The notes below the pieces were generated by a model, which was not told the DNA's origin, did no database searches, and saw only the letters and a list, made by a program, of their open reading frames with translations. Source: Thalassoglobus neptunius (lineage in GTDB: Bacteria > Planctomycetota > Planctomycetia > Planctomycetales > Planctomycetaceae). Taken from it: 64,000 nt of DNA. The position numbers and the translations under genes are program-made. Of the stretch, positions 28,184 to 38,281 are shown in pieces. Position 1 is the stretch's first letter, and each line of letters begins with the position of its first letter. The DNA lies in contig NZ_SIHI01000001.1 in assembly GCF_007859735.1 (NCBI RefSeq), positions 2,902,884-2,966,883 of the forward strand. Reading direction: 5' to 3'.

Positions 28184-28218
28184 AAAAAACGGGCGTCCCG
28201 AAAAGAGGTCGCCCGTTT
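28184..28218 (-). terminator. Intrinsic terminator after the acyl carrier protein gene
   Basis: Arms AACGGGCG/CGCCCGTT (9 bp including the flanking A/T, left 28187-28195, right 28210-28218), loop of 14 nt. On the minus strand the stem runs into TTTTTT. The orientation fits the end of the ketosynthase-ACP transcript. Confidence 0.75.
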
Positions 28219-28281
28219 GGATCAATTCCATCAGCAATCAAGACGTCGGTCAAAGTGATCAGAAGACCTTGATCGGCAACC

Positions 28282-28533
28282 TTAAGCGTCTTTCAGCAAC
28301 GGTGTCAAATAGGTGACGGTGCTGTCCATCGTCGCCAGATGTTCGTAATCCGATTCAGGAATCTGAACTCGATACAGCTTTCGAAGCTCCATCACGATGT
28401 CCAGAAAATCCATGCTGTCGAGTTCCATCTGCTCGCGGAACGCGACGGAATCATCCAGGTTGGACAAGTCTTCGTCTGGGGCAATCCGTTCCAAAATTTC
28501 AATGATCACCTGTCGGATTTCCGGTGGGGTCAT
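28282..28533 (-). CDS. Acyl carrier protein
   Basis: 83 residues from ATG 28533, preceded by GAGGAGA. A TTG at 28551 would add six residues. The phosphopantetheine attachment Ser is in 'MELDSMDFLDIVMEL' (about residue 42), the ACP signature. The acidic four-helix pattern fits ('IRQVIIEILERIAPDEDLSN', 'VQIPESDYEHLATMDST'). It lies 84 bp downstream of a KAS-II-like ketosynthase, so it is probably a dedicated carrier for that enzyme rather than the housekeeping AcpP. Confidence 0.92.
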   Translation of the reverse strand: MTPPEIRQVIIEILERIAPDEDLSNLDDSVAFREQMELDSMDFLDIVMELRKLYRVQIPESDYEHLATMDSTVTYLTPLLKDA

Positions 28534-28617
28534 TCCGTTCTGTCTCCTCAATCACTTCTATGTTGGCGAATGTGCCGAGCCGGAAACGAACATTCGAAGT
28601 CGTCTCAACGGTCGACA

Positions 28618-29892
28618 CTATTCGAAGACGCCCCCATGCTCAGCCGGGAATTTTTTTACGATCAACACTGAGTTAATCCCGAGCATCCCAAATGAATTAT
28701 TCAGGATATGCTCGACTTTCTCCATGTGTCGGGGACGGTTCGCCACAATCTGATGCAGATCGCACCTTGGGTCCTGCTCGTCGAGGTTGATTGTAGCGTG
28801 GGCAATTCGGTCCTGAAAGGCAGGCAAATTCCCGAGTAATTCCAATGCTCCCGCAGCCCCCATCGCATGGCCGATGAAGCTCTTCGTGTTATTGATCGCC
28901 AGAGTGGTTCGGTCTCCGAAAGCAGCTTTCAATGCCCGCGACTCTTCGATGTCTCCCTGCTCAGTTGCTGTCGCGTGGCTGGAAACAATATCGATGTCGT
29001 CAGCGGAAAGTTGAGCTTTATCGAGGGCGAGAGCAATACACTCCGACTGGCGACTTGCTGATGGAAGGACGAAGTCCGTCGCATCGGAATTCATGGCATA
29101 CCCGACAATCTCTCCGTAGATCTTGGCCCCACGCTTGATGGCATCGGGAAGACGTTCGAGCGTACAGATTCCGCCTCCTTCAGCGACGATGATTCCGTTC
29201 CGATTGACGTCAAATGGCCGACACGCTTTGGCCGGATCTTCATGCCAGGCGAGGGCTCCCTGACTCGCGAAACTCGCGAAGATCCCAAAGGTATGAATAC
29301 TCTCAGACACACCCCCGGCAATCGCTAGGTCGACTTCTTTCAGCCGTAACATCTGAACAGCATGGATGAATCCGGCATTCCCGGCAGCACACGCAGCCCC
29401 AACAGTCAGATGAGGCCCCGTAATTTTGAGATTGAGTGTGACCTCACCTGCGGGATTATTGGCCACGGTCCGCGGATTGTGATGATGCGACCAGACTTTT
29501 GTGTCGTAGTCGAACTGCGAGATTTCGAAGATCTCGTTCTCAGTCTCAACATTTCCGTGTTCTGTGATGCCCAGATAGACACCGACCCGATCGCGACGAG
29601 TATTTTCCCAGTCGATTCCGGAATCGCGAATGGCTTCGTTGGCACAGTAAATCGAAACCGATCCGGCACGCGTGCCGCGTCGACGTTCTTTCTTCTTCTG
29701 ATACCGAAACTCGTCGAAGTGGCAAATTCCCGCGAGCACTGGTTGTTTGATATACCGAGTCTCAAACGGCTGAACACCTGACTTCCCAGCGAGAAGTGCG
29801 GACCGGTATTCTTCCAGCGAGTCGCCGTTCGGCGCAGCTAGGCCGACCCCGGTCAACACAATTCGATTTTCGTCCTGCAGTTCGTCCAGCAT
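28618..29892 (-). CDS. Beta-ketoacyl-ACP synthase (FabF-like)
   Basis: 424 residues, normal KAS-II length. It condenses malonyl-ACP with an acyl chain. The catalytic triad is visible: Cys in 'VGAACAAGNAG' (about residue 166), His in 'SSHATATEQGD' (about 306) and His in 'KSFIGHAMGAAG' (about 340). Note 'SHATAT' in place of the common 'HGTST'. The C-terminus 'NNSFGMLGINSVLIVKKF' is typical. It pairs with the dedicated ACP downstream. Product unknown; a secondary lipid or polyene role is as likely as housekeeping fatty acid synthesis. Confidence 0.93.
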   Translation of the reverse strand: MLDELQDENRIVLTGVGLAAPNGDSLEEYRSALLAGKSGVQPFETRYIKQPVLAGICHFDEFRYQKKKERRRGTRAGSVSIYCANEAIRDSGIDWENTRRDRVGVYLGITEHGNVETENEIFEISQFDYDTKVWSHHHNPRTVANNPAGEVTLNLKITGPHLTVGAACAAGNAGFIHAVQMLRLKEVDLAIAGGVSESIHTFGIFASFASQGALAWHEDPAKACRPFDVNRNGIIVAEGGGICTLERLPDAIKRGAKIYGEIVGYAMNSDATDFVLPSASRQSECIALALDKAQLSADDIDIVSSHATATEQGDIEESRALKAAFGDRTTLAINNTKSFIGHAMGAAGALELLGNLPAFQDRIAHATINLDEQDPRCDLHQIVANRPRHMEKVEHILNNSFGMLGINSVLIVKKFPAEHGGVFE

Positions 29893-30217
29893 ACTACCAG
29901 CATACTCATTGGGGATGCGGCTTTCATCGGATGATGGACACTCGCCGCGTCATGATTTTTGAGACTCCCCCGAAAGGGAGATTATTGGGAGAATGGTCCG
30001 AGATTTCGATCCCAATCAACAGTCTGGTGAGAGTAACGCTTGTCCCGAATCGAAACAAGCACCGTCAAGAACAGTCGATCGCAAGCAGTCGCTCCGTTCG
30101 CCTTTCCAATGAGTTTCCTCAAGGATTTTTCTTTCTGGTGAGGAACGAACCGTTCACGCGAACAAACACAACCTGCCACTTTGGCTTCTTTCTTTCCCGG
30201 TCACGACAGGACTAAAA

Positions 30218-30232
30218 GTGCCATTTTGGCAC
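30218..30232. promoter_or_regulatory. Dyad upstream of the clpB sigma-54 promoter, possible activator site
   Basis: GTGCCA-TTT-TGGCAC, a perfect 6-bp inverted repeat with a 3-bp spacer. It lies about 65-80 bp upstream of the -24 element, which is within the range where enhancer-binding proteins bind. The role is inferred from position and symmetry. Confidence 0.45.
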
Positions 30233-30294
30233 CACTCTCCTTATAAAACTCGTAAAACTCTGCAAAATAGAGCGTTATGCACTGAGAACCCCGC

Positions 30295-30311
30295 TTGGCA
30301 CAGTCGTTGCA
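30295..30311 (+). promoter_or_regulatory. Sigma-54 (-24/-12) promoter of clpB
   Basis: TTGGCAC-AGTCG-TTGCA: the invariant GG and GC are exactly 10 bp apart and the flanking bases match the TGGCAC-N5-TTGC consensus. Transcription would start near 30322. A strong Shine-Dalgarno sequence, AAAGGAGG (30331-30338), precedes the clpB ATG at the right distance. Confidence 0.8.
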
Positions 30312-30345
30312 TAGCAAATGACTGATTCGAAAGGAGGATCAACAC

Positions 30346-32976
30346 ATGGCAATTCAATTTGACAAATTCACAACCAAAGCACAGAAGGCGGTTCAGGACG
30401 CTCATTCAATCGCTGAAGAGCGAAACAATCGACAACTGCTGCCGCTCCATCTGCTTACGGCGCTCGTTCAAGACCCGGAAGGAATTCCAAGGGCGATTCT
30501 GAAGAAAATCGGAATCGAAGCGACTCGACTCATCACGATGATCGACGGGGAATTGGACCGATTACCTGCTTCCTCGGGATCGAACCTTGAGATCAGTCCG
30601 TCGCGCGAATCGATTCAGGTTTTCGAAGAAGCTCAGAAGACAGCCTCTTCGATGCAGGATCAGTTCGTTTCGACCGAACACCTCTTCCTCGCACTGACGA
30701 AAGTCGAGGATGCGGCCAAAAGGCTTCTGCATCTCAATGGAATCGAAACTGACGACTTAATGCAGGCCATGAAAGCTGTTCGGGGAGGGCATCAGGTCAC
30801 CGATCAACACCCTGAAGACAAATATCAGGCTCTCGAAAAGTACGGGAAGGATCTGGTCGAACTGGCCCGTGAAGGCAAAGTCGATCCAGTAATCGGCCGC
30901 GATGGAGAAATTCGTCGTGTCGTGCAGGTTCTGTCACGTCGCCGAAAAAACAATCCGGTTCTCATCGGAGATCCGGGTGTCGGGAAAACGGCGATCGTGG
31001 AAGGTCTTGCTCACCGAATCGTCTTGGGCGACGTCCCTCAAGTCCTGAAAGACAAGAAGGTCGTCGCGCTCGACATGGGAGCTCTTATCGCTGGAGCCAA
31101 GTATCGAGGCGAGTTTGAAGACCGCTTGAAAGCCGTCCTCAAAGAAGTCGAAGAAGCGAACGGACAGATCATTCTCTTCATCGATGAACTTCACACGCTT
31201 GTCGGAGCAGGCAAAACTGACGGAGCAATGGATGCTTCCAATCTCTTGAAACCTGCCCTCGCGCGTGGAGACGTTCACTGTATCGGTGCCACCACAATCG
31301 ATGAGTACCGAAAGTACATCGAGAAGGATGCTGCACTCGAACGTCGGTTTCAACCGGTGATGGTCAACGAACCATCCGTGGAAGACACGATTGCGATCCT
31401 GCGAGGTTTGAAAGAGCGGTACGAAAAGCACCACGGAATCAAGATCCGCGATGCAGCACTCGACGCAGCGGCGACGCTTTCTGACCGTTACATCAACGAT
31501 CGATTCTTGCCTGATAAAGCAATCGATCTGATCGACGAAGCTGCCTCTCGCGTCTCGATGGAGTTGCATTCTGTTCCGACAGAAATTGACGAAGTTCAGC
31601 GACGATTGACTCGTCTGGAAATCGCCAACCGCCAACTCTCAGAAGAGAACGAAGAGCATGCGGAGAAAGAACGCCGTGAGATTCAGGCGGAAATGGAACA
31701 GCTCAATCAGAAACTCGCGAGCCTGAAAGAGCAGTGGGAATCAGAAAAACTCGGCCTCGGTGATATCACCGAAGTTCGAGAAGAACTCGAGAAAGCTGAT
31801 CTCGAATACGGACAGCTTGAAGCACTGATTCGAGAACAGCAATCTTCGGGACAAATGGTCGATGAAAAGGACTACCAACGGTTGTTCGAACTCGATCAAC
31901 GACGTTCCCAATTGCGTAAGCAGGTTGACGAGCAATCGGTTGAGCCTGAAGAACCAGTCAGCGAAACGAAGAGTCGACTTCTCCGAACCGAAGTGGGACC
32001 GGAGGAAATCGCTCAAGTCGTCTCTGCCTGGACCGGAGTTCCTGTGAGTCGGATGCTCAAGACGGAACGCGAAAAACTGCTGCACATGGAAGATCTCATC
32101 CATCAACGGATGATCAACCAGTCGGAAGCAGTCTCCGCTGTTTCGAACGCCGTGCGTCGGTCTCGTTCAGGAATGCAGGACAAGAACCGCCCAATTGGAT
32201 CGTTCATCTTTCTGGGACCGACTGGTGTCGGGAAGACGGAACTCTGTAAGGCGTTGGCTCAGTTCCTGTTCGACGACGAGCGAAACATGGTTCGAATCGA
32301 CATGAGTGAGTTCATGGAACAACACTCCGTCGCTCGACTCATCGGAGCTCCTCCCGGTTACGTCGGCTACGAGGAAGGTGGTCGGCTGACGGAAGCTGTT
32401 CGTCGGCAACCGTACTCGGTCATTCTCCTGGATGAAATCGAGAAGGCTCATCGAGATGTTTTCAACGTTCTGTTGCAGCTGCTCGACGATGGCCGCCTGA
32501 CGGATGGTCAAGGTCGAACTGTGGACTTCACGAATACCATCGTCGTGATGACCTCAAACATTGGGTCACAGGCAATTCTGGAACTTGCAGACGAAGGTGA
32601 TGAAGCGAAGATTCGTCAGACCTGTCTCGACGCTTTGAAACAACACTTCCGACCGGAATTCCTGAACCGCGTGGACGATGTGATTGTCTTTCATCCTCTG
32701 CAACGGACGGAGATTCGAAAGATTGTCGAACTGCAAATCGACCGTCTGGCCAAACAGATGGCTGAGCATGGATTCGCACTCGAAGTGTCGGATGATGCGA
32801 AAACCCTTCTGGCGAATGAAGGATATGATCCGACCTACGGAGCACGTCCATTGAAACGTGTGATTCAAAACCGGCTGCAGAACTCGCTCGCGAACGCCAT
32901 CCTGACGGGTGAGTTTCCGGAGGGATCAACGATTCATGTTGATACGCAAAACGGGGAGTTCACCTTTTCAAGTTGA
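30346..32976 (+). CDS. clpB: ATP-dependent chaperone ClpB
   Basis: 876 residues, close to the usual length. ClpB rescues aggregated proteins with DnaK. The double Clp_N domain is at 1-150. NBD1 has Walker A 'GDPGVGKT' (about 207) and '[14 protein letters not shown]'. The coiled-coil middle domain (about 400-520, '[20 protein letters not shown]') distinguishes it from ClpA and ClpC. NBD2 has Walker A 'GPTGVGKT' (about 624) and '[13 protein letters not shown]'. Single-gene transcription unit with its own -24/-12 promoter and terminator; no CIRCE element was seen. Confidence 0.97.
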   Translation: MAIQFDKFTTKAQKAVQDAHSIAEERNNRQLLPLHLLTALVQDPEGIPRAILKKIGIEATRLITMIDGELDRLPASSGSNLEISPSRESIQVFEEAQKTASSMQDQFVSTEHLFLALTKVEDAAKRLLHLNGIETDDLMQAMKAVRGGHQVTDQHPEDKYQALEKYGKDLVELAREGKVDPVIGRDGEIRRVVQVLSRRRKNNPVLIGDPGVGKTAIVEGLAHRIVLGDVPQVLKDKKVVALDMGALIAGAKYRGEFEDRLKAVLKEVEEANGQIILFIDELHTLVGAGKTDGAMDASNLLKPALARGDVHCIGATTIDEYRKYIEKDAALERRFQPVMVNEPSVEDTIAILRGLKERYEKHHGIKIRDAALDAAATLSDRYINDRFLPDKAIDLIDEAASRVSMELHSVPTEIDEVQRRLTRLEIANRQLSEENEEHAEKERREIQAEMEQLNQKLASLKEQWESEKLGLGDITEVREELEKADLEYGQLEALIREQQSSGQMVDEKDYQRLFELDQRRSQLRKQVDEQSVEPEEPVSETKSRLLRTEVGPEEIAQVVSAWTGVPVSRMLKTEREKLLHMEDLIHQRMINQSEAVSAVSNAVRRSRSGMQDKNRPIGSFIFLGPTGVGKTELCKALAQFLFDDERNMVRIDMSEFMEQHSVARLIGAPPGYVGYEEGGRLTEAVRRQPYSVILLDEIEKAHRDVFNVLLQLLDDGRLTDGQGRTVDFTNTIVVMTSNIGSQAILELADEGDEAKIRQTCLDALKQHFRPEFLNRVDDVIVFHPLQRTEIRKIVELQIDRLAKQMAEHGFALEVSDDAKTLLANEGYDPTYGARPLKRVIQNRLQNSLANAILTGEFPEGSTIHVDTQNGEFTFSS

Positions 32977-33008
32977 TGCACCCGGTTTACAAGTTCTGCA
33001 ATAAAACG

Positions 33009-33046
33009 CGGGAGGCTCGATCTCATCGATTGAGCCTCCCGTTTTC
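33009..33046 (+). terminator. Intrinsic terminator of clpB
   Basis: Perfect 10-bp arms CGGGAGGCTC (33009-33018) and GAGCCTCCCG (33032-33041) with a 13-nt loop, followed by TTTTC. It starts 32 bp past the clpB stop. An A-rich stretch before the stem could also give partial function for the convergent pectate lyase gene. Confidence 0.88.
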
Positions 33047-33098
33047 ATTTATTAACTCAGACTCTCTATTTCAGTGAATGGAGTTCCCGTTTCATTCA

Positions 33099-34709
33099 CT
33101 AATCCTGCTGAACAGCTGCGAGATAGTCGACCAACGTATTAAAGTTCTTTAAGAAAGTGGTCGTAGCAATCACTCTCGTCGCCGGTTCGAAAACAAACGA
33201 CTTAGACGAAGCTCCATTCTTGTTATCTACGGGCACTCCTCGAGACCTAAACTTTACCGAATCTTTATTCTTCATTGCTCCATCCTGCACCCAGGCACCT
33301 CGCTTATCGAGAGAATTCACAATCCGCGCAGCTTCGTTCACGAGCTCTTCAGTCATCCGGACGGGTTTCGGGCGTGTGACCAGATTTCGAGGTTGAGGCT
33401 GTTGCATAGAAAGTCTCTCTGCTCGCGATTCGATTCGGTCGAGCTTGGAACTCACTTTGAAACTATAGTGAGTCGGTAAATCATCATCTGTATAGACAAG
33501 CTCATAAGCTCGAGTGAAATAGAGTGGTTTATCTGTCCCGATTTCATAAAAGCGCGCCAGCTTACCGTCAGAAATTTCCAGTGAACGATAATATTCAACC
33601 GCTCGCTGAACGGGTTTAAGAAACTTCTCTTCGCCTGTCTGTTCGTACAAAGTGAGCAAGGTATCAAGAACGCCCTGAGACTCACCTCCGGTCAAAGCGG
33701 GTGGTTCGAACTTCCTGGCCCAGACCGGTTCCATTTCGTGATTGTACTGCTGGGCCCATCCCGGTTGCGGTTCGGGGAGTTGAGCGAGTAACAGAAAGTC
33801 ACCCCCATCGATTGCCGACTGTCGCCATTGATCATCTTCATAAATCGCATGTGCGAGAAGCATCATCTGGATTACGTCGCAAATGGTGTTGTCGTTGAGC
33901 GTGTAGAAATATCGATATGTGGCAGGCTTGAATTCACGCTCCCATGACTTCGGAAACCTCGCTTTTACAACTGGAAACTCCGACGGATCGGGAAACTCGT
34001 CGTACTGCTGCGGCCAGGCTCCGTTGGGGTACTGCGCTTTCCTGAAGGAATTCAAAGCATATTGAGCCGCCTCGTGGATTCTCCCGTTCGAAAACCCCAA
34101 TTCGTTATCGACCAGCATCAGAAACGTCAGGCAAACCTGGGACTTGCCGTCGTCGAGTGTCGTTCGATTGAAACGTCTCTCGGGATTGCTTCGATGATCG
34201 ACCCGGTAGGCGTAGTTTGGTCGCAGAAGCGGATCGAACTCCATGTTGTTCGCCCAACCACCGGTCTCGAGTTGAGTGCGTACGATGGCATCCGCGACCT
34301 CCAGCATCGCATCGCGCAGAATCGGATCGCGAGTCTTCTGGTATCCTCGTAAATAGACCATTCCGACAGCTGGAGTCCCGGGAGCTTCCACCCAAGCTTC
34401 ACGCGGGCCGACGGCGTTTTCGCCTTCTCGCTGACTCAAATCTTCGCTGACCTGATAAACGTAGCCACCGCTCACGCCAACTTTTTCGCGAAAGAATTTC
34501 ACTGCTCGGTGGAGAGAGTGTTCCACACGTTGTGTTGATATCTCGTCCGCTGCACTACTGACAGAAGGAGGAACGAATGCGAAACTCAGCCCCGCGATGA
34601 ACACTCTGACATACTGACGAGTTACGGAGTGATACCATCGAGAACGACAACGAGACGACGAGTTCGTTGACTGAGAAGAATTCGAACCGGAGCGCAATTG
34701 ACTGGCCAT
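33099..34709 (-). CDS. Exported PL10-type pectate lyase family protein
   Basis: 536 residues. A basic N-terminus and hydrophobic core ('VFIAGLSFAFVPPSVSSA') form a signal peptide. The body is an all-alpha toroid-like protein with 'VETGGWANN'-type repeats (here 'QLETGGWANNMEF'), 'NRTTLDDGKSQVCLTFLM' and 'KAQYPNGAWPQQY', the pattern of polysaccharide lyase family 10. It would cleave polygalacturonate-like polymers by beta-elimination. The last ~100 residues ('VRMTEELVNEAARIVNSLDKRGAW' region) form an extra module. Substrate could be another uronate polymer; family call fairly sure. Confidence 0.8.
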   Translation of the reverse strand: MASQLRSGSNSSQSTNSSSRCRSRWYHSVTRQYVRVFIAGLSFAFVPPSVSSAADEISTQRVEHSLHRAVKFFREKVGVSGGYVYQVSEDLSQREGENAVGPREAWVEAPGTPAVGMVYLRGYQKTRDPILRDAMLEVADAIVRTQLETGGWANNMEFDPLLRPNYAYRVDHRSNPERRFNRTTLDDGKSQVCLTFLMLVDNELGFSNGRIHEAAQYALNSFRKAQYPNGAWPQQYDEFPDPSEFPVVKARFPKSWEREFKPATYRYFYTLNDNTICDVIQMMLLAHAIYEDDQWRQSAIDGGDFLLLAQLPEPQPGWAQQYNHEMEPVWARKFEPPALTGGESQGVLDTLLTLYEQTGEEKFLKPVQRAVEYYRSLEISDGKLARFYEIGTDKPLYFTRAYELVYTDDDLPTHYSFKVSSKLDRIESRAERLSMQQPQPRNLVTRPKPVRMTEELVNEAARIVNSLDKRGAWVQDGAMKNKDSVKFRSRGVPVDNKNGASSKSFVFEPATRVIATTTFLKNFNTLVDYLAAVQQD

Positions 34710-34920
34710 CGTTTAAAGATCCCTGCTGAATAAGATCACGAACCGCAGAAGCTCTTTCCAGTCTTACAGCATTTGTAACGCTTTTCCTTCCTGAGAGCAA
34801 TTATTTTCGCGGAGAAGATCACCTGATCGGCTCAAGCGCGCATGAGCGAACACTGCATCGGTCGATGGAAATCAACTCAAGCAAGCGCAGCACCGATCAC
34901 AGAAAGGCAACGTAAGAGAT

Positions 34921-37900
34921 TTATTCGACAGCGATCGTCATCACTGCTTCTCGACTGTAGGCAGGCTCTCCGTTGTCGGTCACTCGCACGACCAACTCGT
35001 AGACACCTCTGCTGCGGATCGCACGCTTGCTTCGAACCGTGATCTCGCCCGTCTCGGCGTCGATAACAAACTTATTTGCTTTGCCGGAAATTAATTCGAA
35101 AGTCAATTGCTGATCGGGCTGCGGATCGTCTGCTTCGATGACTCCGATGAGAGTTCCTGTCGGGCTCTTTCTCTCGACAGAGAATGACTGATCCAGAAGA
35201 ACTGGCGGAGTGTTAATCAGAACTTCCGTCACGGTGATCGAGAGGCTGGCCCAAGCATCGTCGGTCCCCCCGATCCCAATTTCGTCAACAACGACAGTCA
35301 CGTCGAGTCGCGGATTCGTCAGGCGATTTAAAGTTACTCCCGCCTTGAGAAACAACTGCCCATTTGAAATCTCGAATAGATCGGCATCCACTCCGTCGAG
35401 TGTGTATTGATACGAACCCATCGCATCACCAACGATCCGTAAATCAGCAACTCGATACGGTTCGCTCGTGTCGAGAGTTTCTCCGATCGTCTCGACAGTG
35501 TTGTCCAAAACGAGCCCCGTCAGTAGCTCATTCACATTTCCGACGTTGAGCGAGAATGGTGTCGAACTCCCCGCTTCACTTGAAAGGGAAGGGTCCGTCA
35601 CGACGATTGATCCACTCAGGATCGGGGTCGTTTCGAAATCAAACGGAGAACCCGGTTTGAGATAGAGCCTGTTCCCATCGATCTCGAACAGAGATGCGTC
35701 CGTTCCTTCAATTGCGAGTTCATTCGTCCCGACCCCATCGTCAACGACAGAAATTTCTGCGATTGCGACTCTTTGTGGACGCAGGGAATTTTCATCAATC
35801 GAGATCACGAGCGGATTCAACTCAACGAAACCAGTGGTATTTGAATTCACAATTTGAATTGAGATCGTCGCTTCCGACGAGAGCGAAGGGTCTCCATCGT
35901 CTGTTACGCGGACGATCACTTCGTGAGTACGAATCTGTCGAACGGACTTTCGGCGCGCGACAGTCAGTTCTCCCGTCTGGCTATCAATCGCGAATGCCCG
36001 TGAGTCTGTCGCAGAGACAATGGAATAGGTCAACGATTGATTCGGATCCGAATCGGAAGCTTCAACAGTTCCAACGACTGTTCCGTTCACCTGATTACGA
36101 ACCATGCCGATCGACTGGTCCAAAATTGTCGGTGGCTGATTCGCTTCGCGGACGTGAACTTCGAATTCCCGCGTCATCGTGAGATTGTCGTCCTCCGTCT
36201 CAAGATTCCCGTCGAGTCCTCCATCTTCCACAATCACTGTGACAATTGTGGAACCGGTTTGTCCCGGCACTGGAGTCAATGTCATCAGCGCTTCCGAAGA
36301 CCCGGGCTGATAGCTGACCTGCGGGTGGGCGATGAGGTCTGGTCGCTGACTCCAGGCTGTGATGCGAATCGGTTGTGATTCGCCGAAGCCTGATGAAATT
36401 CCGGTCAGCGTTCGGGTCACCGGTTGCGATCCTACGAAGAGTTCAATCTGTGGAATGGTGTCCAGGGTTGGGGCGTTGTTGAAATCCTCAGACGACGTTG
36501 CCACGGTTCCACGAATCAGATACTGGCCAAGACTGACGCCAGCGGCATAACCTTCGGGAGGATTATTGGCCCAGTCACCGTATCCAATTCCTTCGATTGA
36601 GATGAAGTGCGTTCCCGCAGCCAGTGTTGTCTGAAGCTGCGCATTCAGATCGTGAGCAGGATTCGAGGACAGAATCAGCGTCCCGGTCGAGTCATACAGC
36701 TGAGCGGAGACATCGAGATTGCTGCCCTGCGTGAAGGTCGAGGAGAGATACGCTTGAGTGTACGAGCCGCCTTGAGAACGGAGGAATGCTTCGATGAAGT
36801 ATGTGTCGATTGCCAGATCAATCGCTCCTCCCGAGGTCGTGAAGGAGAACCAGTCGTTGTCGCCGGACATCTCAATTCGGCCGAAACCCTGAAGCTGTGA
36901 CTGCTCACCGAATGTGTCGACCACCGTCAGAGGTGTCGCTCCATGCATTCCATTCCCGTGATCATCGGGACGAAATCCGAATCCGTTTTGCGAGGTAATC
37001 ACAGCGAAGTCATCCGGCCCCGATCCGTAATTGGCAGTGGCGGAACCATTGTTTGTGTCGTGATATTGACCGGTATCCCAGGTCGTGACGTTGCTGTAAT
37101 AGCCGCTTCCCATGATCGGTCCCCATCCGGTCGACCCCGATCCGTGCCCGTGATAATACCCTTCTGAAGATGTTCCATCATGCGACAACCCCAGCGCATG
37201 TCCGACTTCATGAGACGAAGCTGCTGCGACCCCAATCTCACTGGTGTTGAAGACGAACACCGGCTCATCGGTCGAGTCGTTGAAGCTATTGATGTAAGCG
37301 AATCCGCCACAACCACAATCGTCCCAGTTGTCCGGAGTGATCACGACGCGCACTCCCCACTGAGCGTACCCCGAACCGCTTCGTCGGAGTGCTTCTTCTC
37401 CGGGATCTTCAGTGGTGACATTGACATTGAACGGCGCAAAGTCTTCCGCGACCCGTTCCCAGATTCGTTGAATTCTTCGAAGTTCATTCGATGTAAACGA
37501 CTGACCGTTTCCATCCGGGTCATAAGCAGAGGAGACAATCGACGCGATTCCACTTGAAGAGTTCCAGGTGGTCCCTTGGGTGACGTGACCATCAAAGTCG
37601 AGATAGATGGTGTGGTCCGCTCCGGGAAGACTGTGAAGAAGAAAGGTTTGATCGAGTGGAGCATAGCTGAGTTGCTCAATTGGCGTTTCCACTGAGGATG
37701 CTTCTGACCACTCTGCAGGTTCCGGGGGTTCGTTAATTCGTTCCCCACCGTGCTCATCAAAGATTCCGGTGTGAGACTCGTCGTGATCGTGATCGTGGCC
37801 GTCGTGATGATCGCCATGATCATCGTGATCATCACAGTCGTCAGTATCCAAATCAGAATGCGACGGCACTCTCACGACCGCCATCATGGGCTTGGGAATC

Positions 37901-38007
37901 CCACGAGTTGAAGAGAGCAGAAGTCGATCTTCGAGAGACTCGACCCGCAATTGAGAACGAGTCCTTCGGCGTCTCTCTTTTCTCCAAGTCCAGAGCAATC
38001 GAAACAT
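34921..38007 (-). CDS. Giant exported metalloprotease-like protein with cadherin-like repeats
   Basis: 1028 residues. The N-terminus is a basic stretch followed by 'RVESLEDRLLLSS', the planctomycete LEPR-XLL-like signal of surface or secreted proteins. An unusual His/Asp-rich segment (about 50-85) follows. The protease domain (about 130-330) has the zinc site 'HEVGHALGLSHD' (about 270) and a Met-turn 'GPIMGSGYY' (about 297), as in metzincins. A PPC-like domain follows (about 370-510). Two cadherin-like repeats are clear (about 630-720 and 930-1028; 'NQPPTILDQS', 'NTPPVLLDQS', 'VRVTDNGEP'). Probably extracellular, Ca-dependent. Target unknown. Confidence 0.85.
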   Translation of the reverse strand: MFRLLWTWRKERRRRTRSQLRVESLEDRLLLSSTRGIPKPMMAVVRVPSHSDLDTDDCDDHDDHGDHHDGHDHDHDESHTGIFDEHGGERINEPPEPAEWSEASSVETPIEQLSYAPLDQTFLLHSLPGADHTIYLDFDGHVTQGTTWNSSSGIASIVSSAYDPDGNGQSFTSNELRRIQRIWERVAEDFAPFNVNVTTEDPGEEALRRSGSGYAQWGVRVVITPDNWDDCGCGGFAYINSFNDSTDEPVFVFNTSEIGVAAASSHEVGHALGLSHDGTSSEGYYHGHGSGSTGWGPIMGSGYYSNVTTWDTGQYHDTNNGSATANYGSGPDDFAVITSQNGFGFRPDDHGNGMHGATPLTVVDTFGEQSQLQGFGRIEMSGDNDWFSFTTSGGAIDLAIDTYFIEAFLRSQGGSYTQAYLSSTFTQGSNLDVSAQLYDSTGTLILSSNPAHDLNAQLQTTLAAGTHFISIEGIGYGDWANNPPEGYAAGVSLGQYLIRGTVATSSEDFNNAPTLDTIPQIELFVGSQPVTRTLTGISSGFGESQPIRITAWSQRPDLIAHPQVSYQPGSSEALMTLTPVPGQTGSTIVTVIVEDGGLDGNLETEDDNLTMTREFEVHVREANQPPTILDQSIGMVRNQVNGTVVGTVEASDSDPNQSLTYSIVSATDSRAFAIDSQTGELTVARRKSVRQIRTHEVIVRVTDDGDPSLSSEATISIQIVNSNTTGFVELNPLVISIDENSLRPQRVAIAEISVVDDGVGTNELAIEGTDASLFEIDGNRLYLKPGSPFDFETTPILSGSIVVTDPSLSSEAGSSTPFSLNVGNVNELLTGLVLDNTVETIGETLDTSEPYRVADLRIVGDAMGSYQYTLDGVDADLFEISNGQLFLKAGVTLNRLTNPRLDVTVVVDEIGIGGTDDAWASLSITVTEVLINTPPVLLDQSFSVERKSPTGTLIGVIEADDPQPDQQLTFELISGKANKFVIDAETGEITVRSKRAIRSRGVYELVVRVTDNGEPAYSREAVMTIAVE

Positions 38008-38281
38008 TTGATACTCTCAATAGAAACCGGTTCTCCAAACCTAGCTCAACCGCCAACATTCCGATGGGACAAATGAGGCGAATTCTTTCGATTCATCGTC
38101 TTCGATTGGGAACTCAGTACGGGGCATTCTGGAAGAACCGGTACATTCGAAACCGAGCAATCGATCCAGCCCACACAATCCGAACAACCGGTTCCGCGCA
38201 GCTGAATTGGCATTTCGAAGTGGAAGAGTTATCGTCTCTGATCTGGAATCTCATCGGACGATTGATCACGGGTACTTGGAC

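Larger units (their letters stand above)
29893..30345. other. Divergent regulatory region between ketosynthase and clpB
   Basis: 453 bp without a convincing gene. It holds the promoter region of the minus-strand ketosynthase gene at its left, a dyad at 30218-30232, and the -24/-12 promoter and ribosome-binding site of clpB at its right. Confidence 0.7.
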
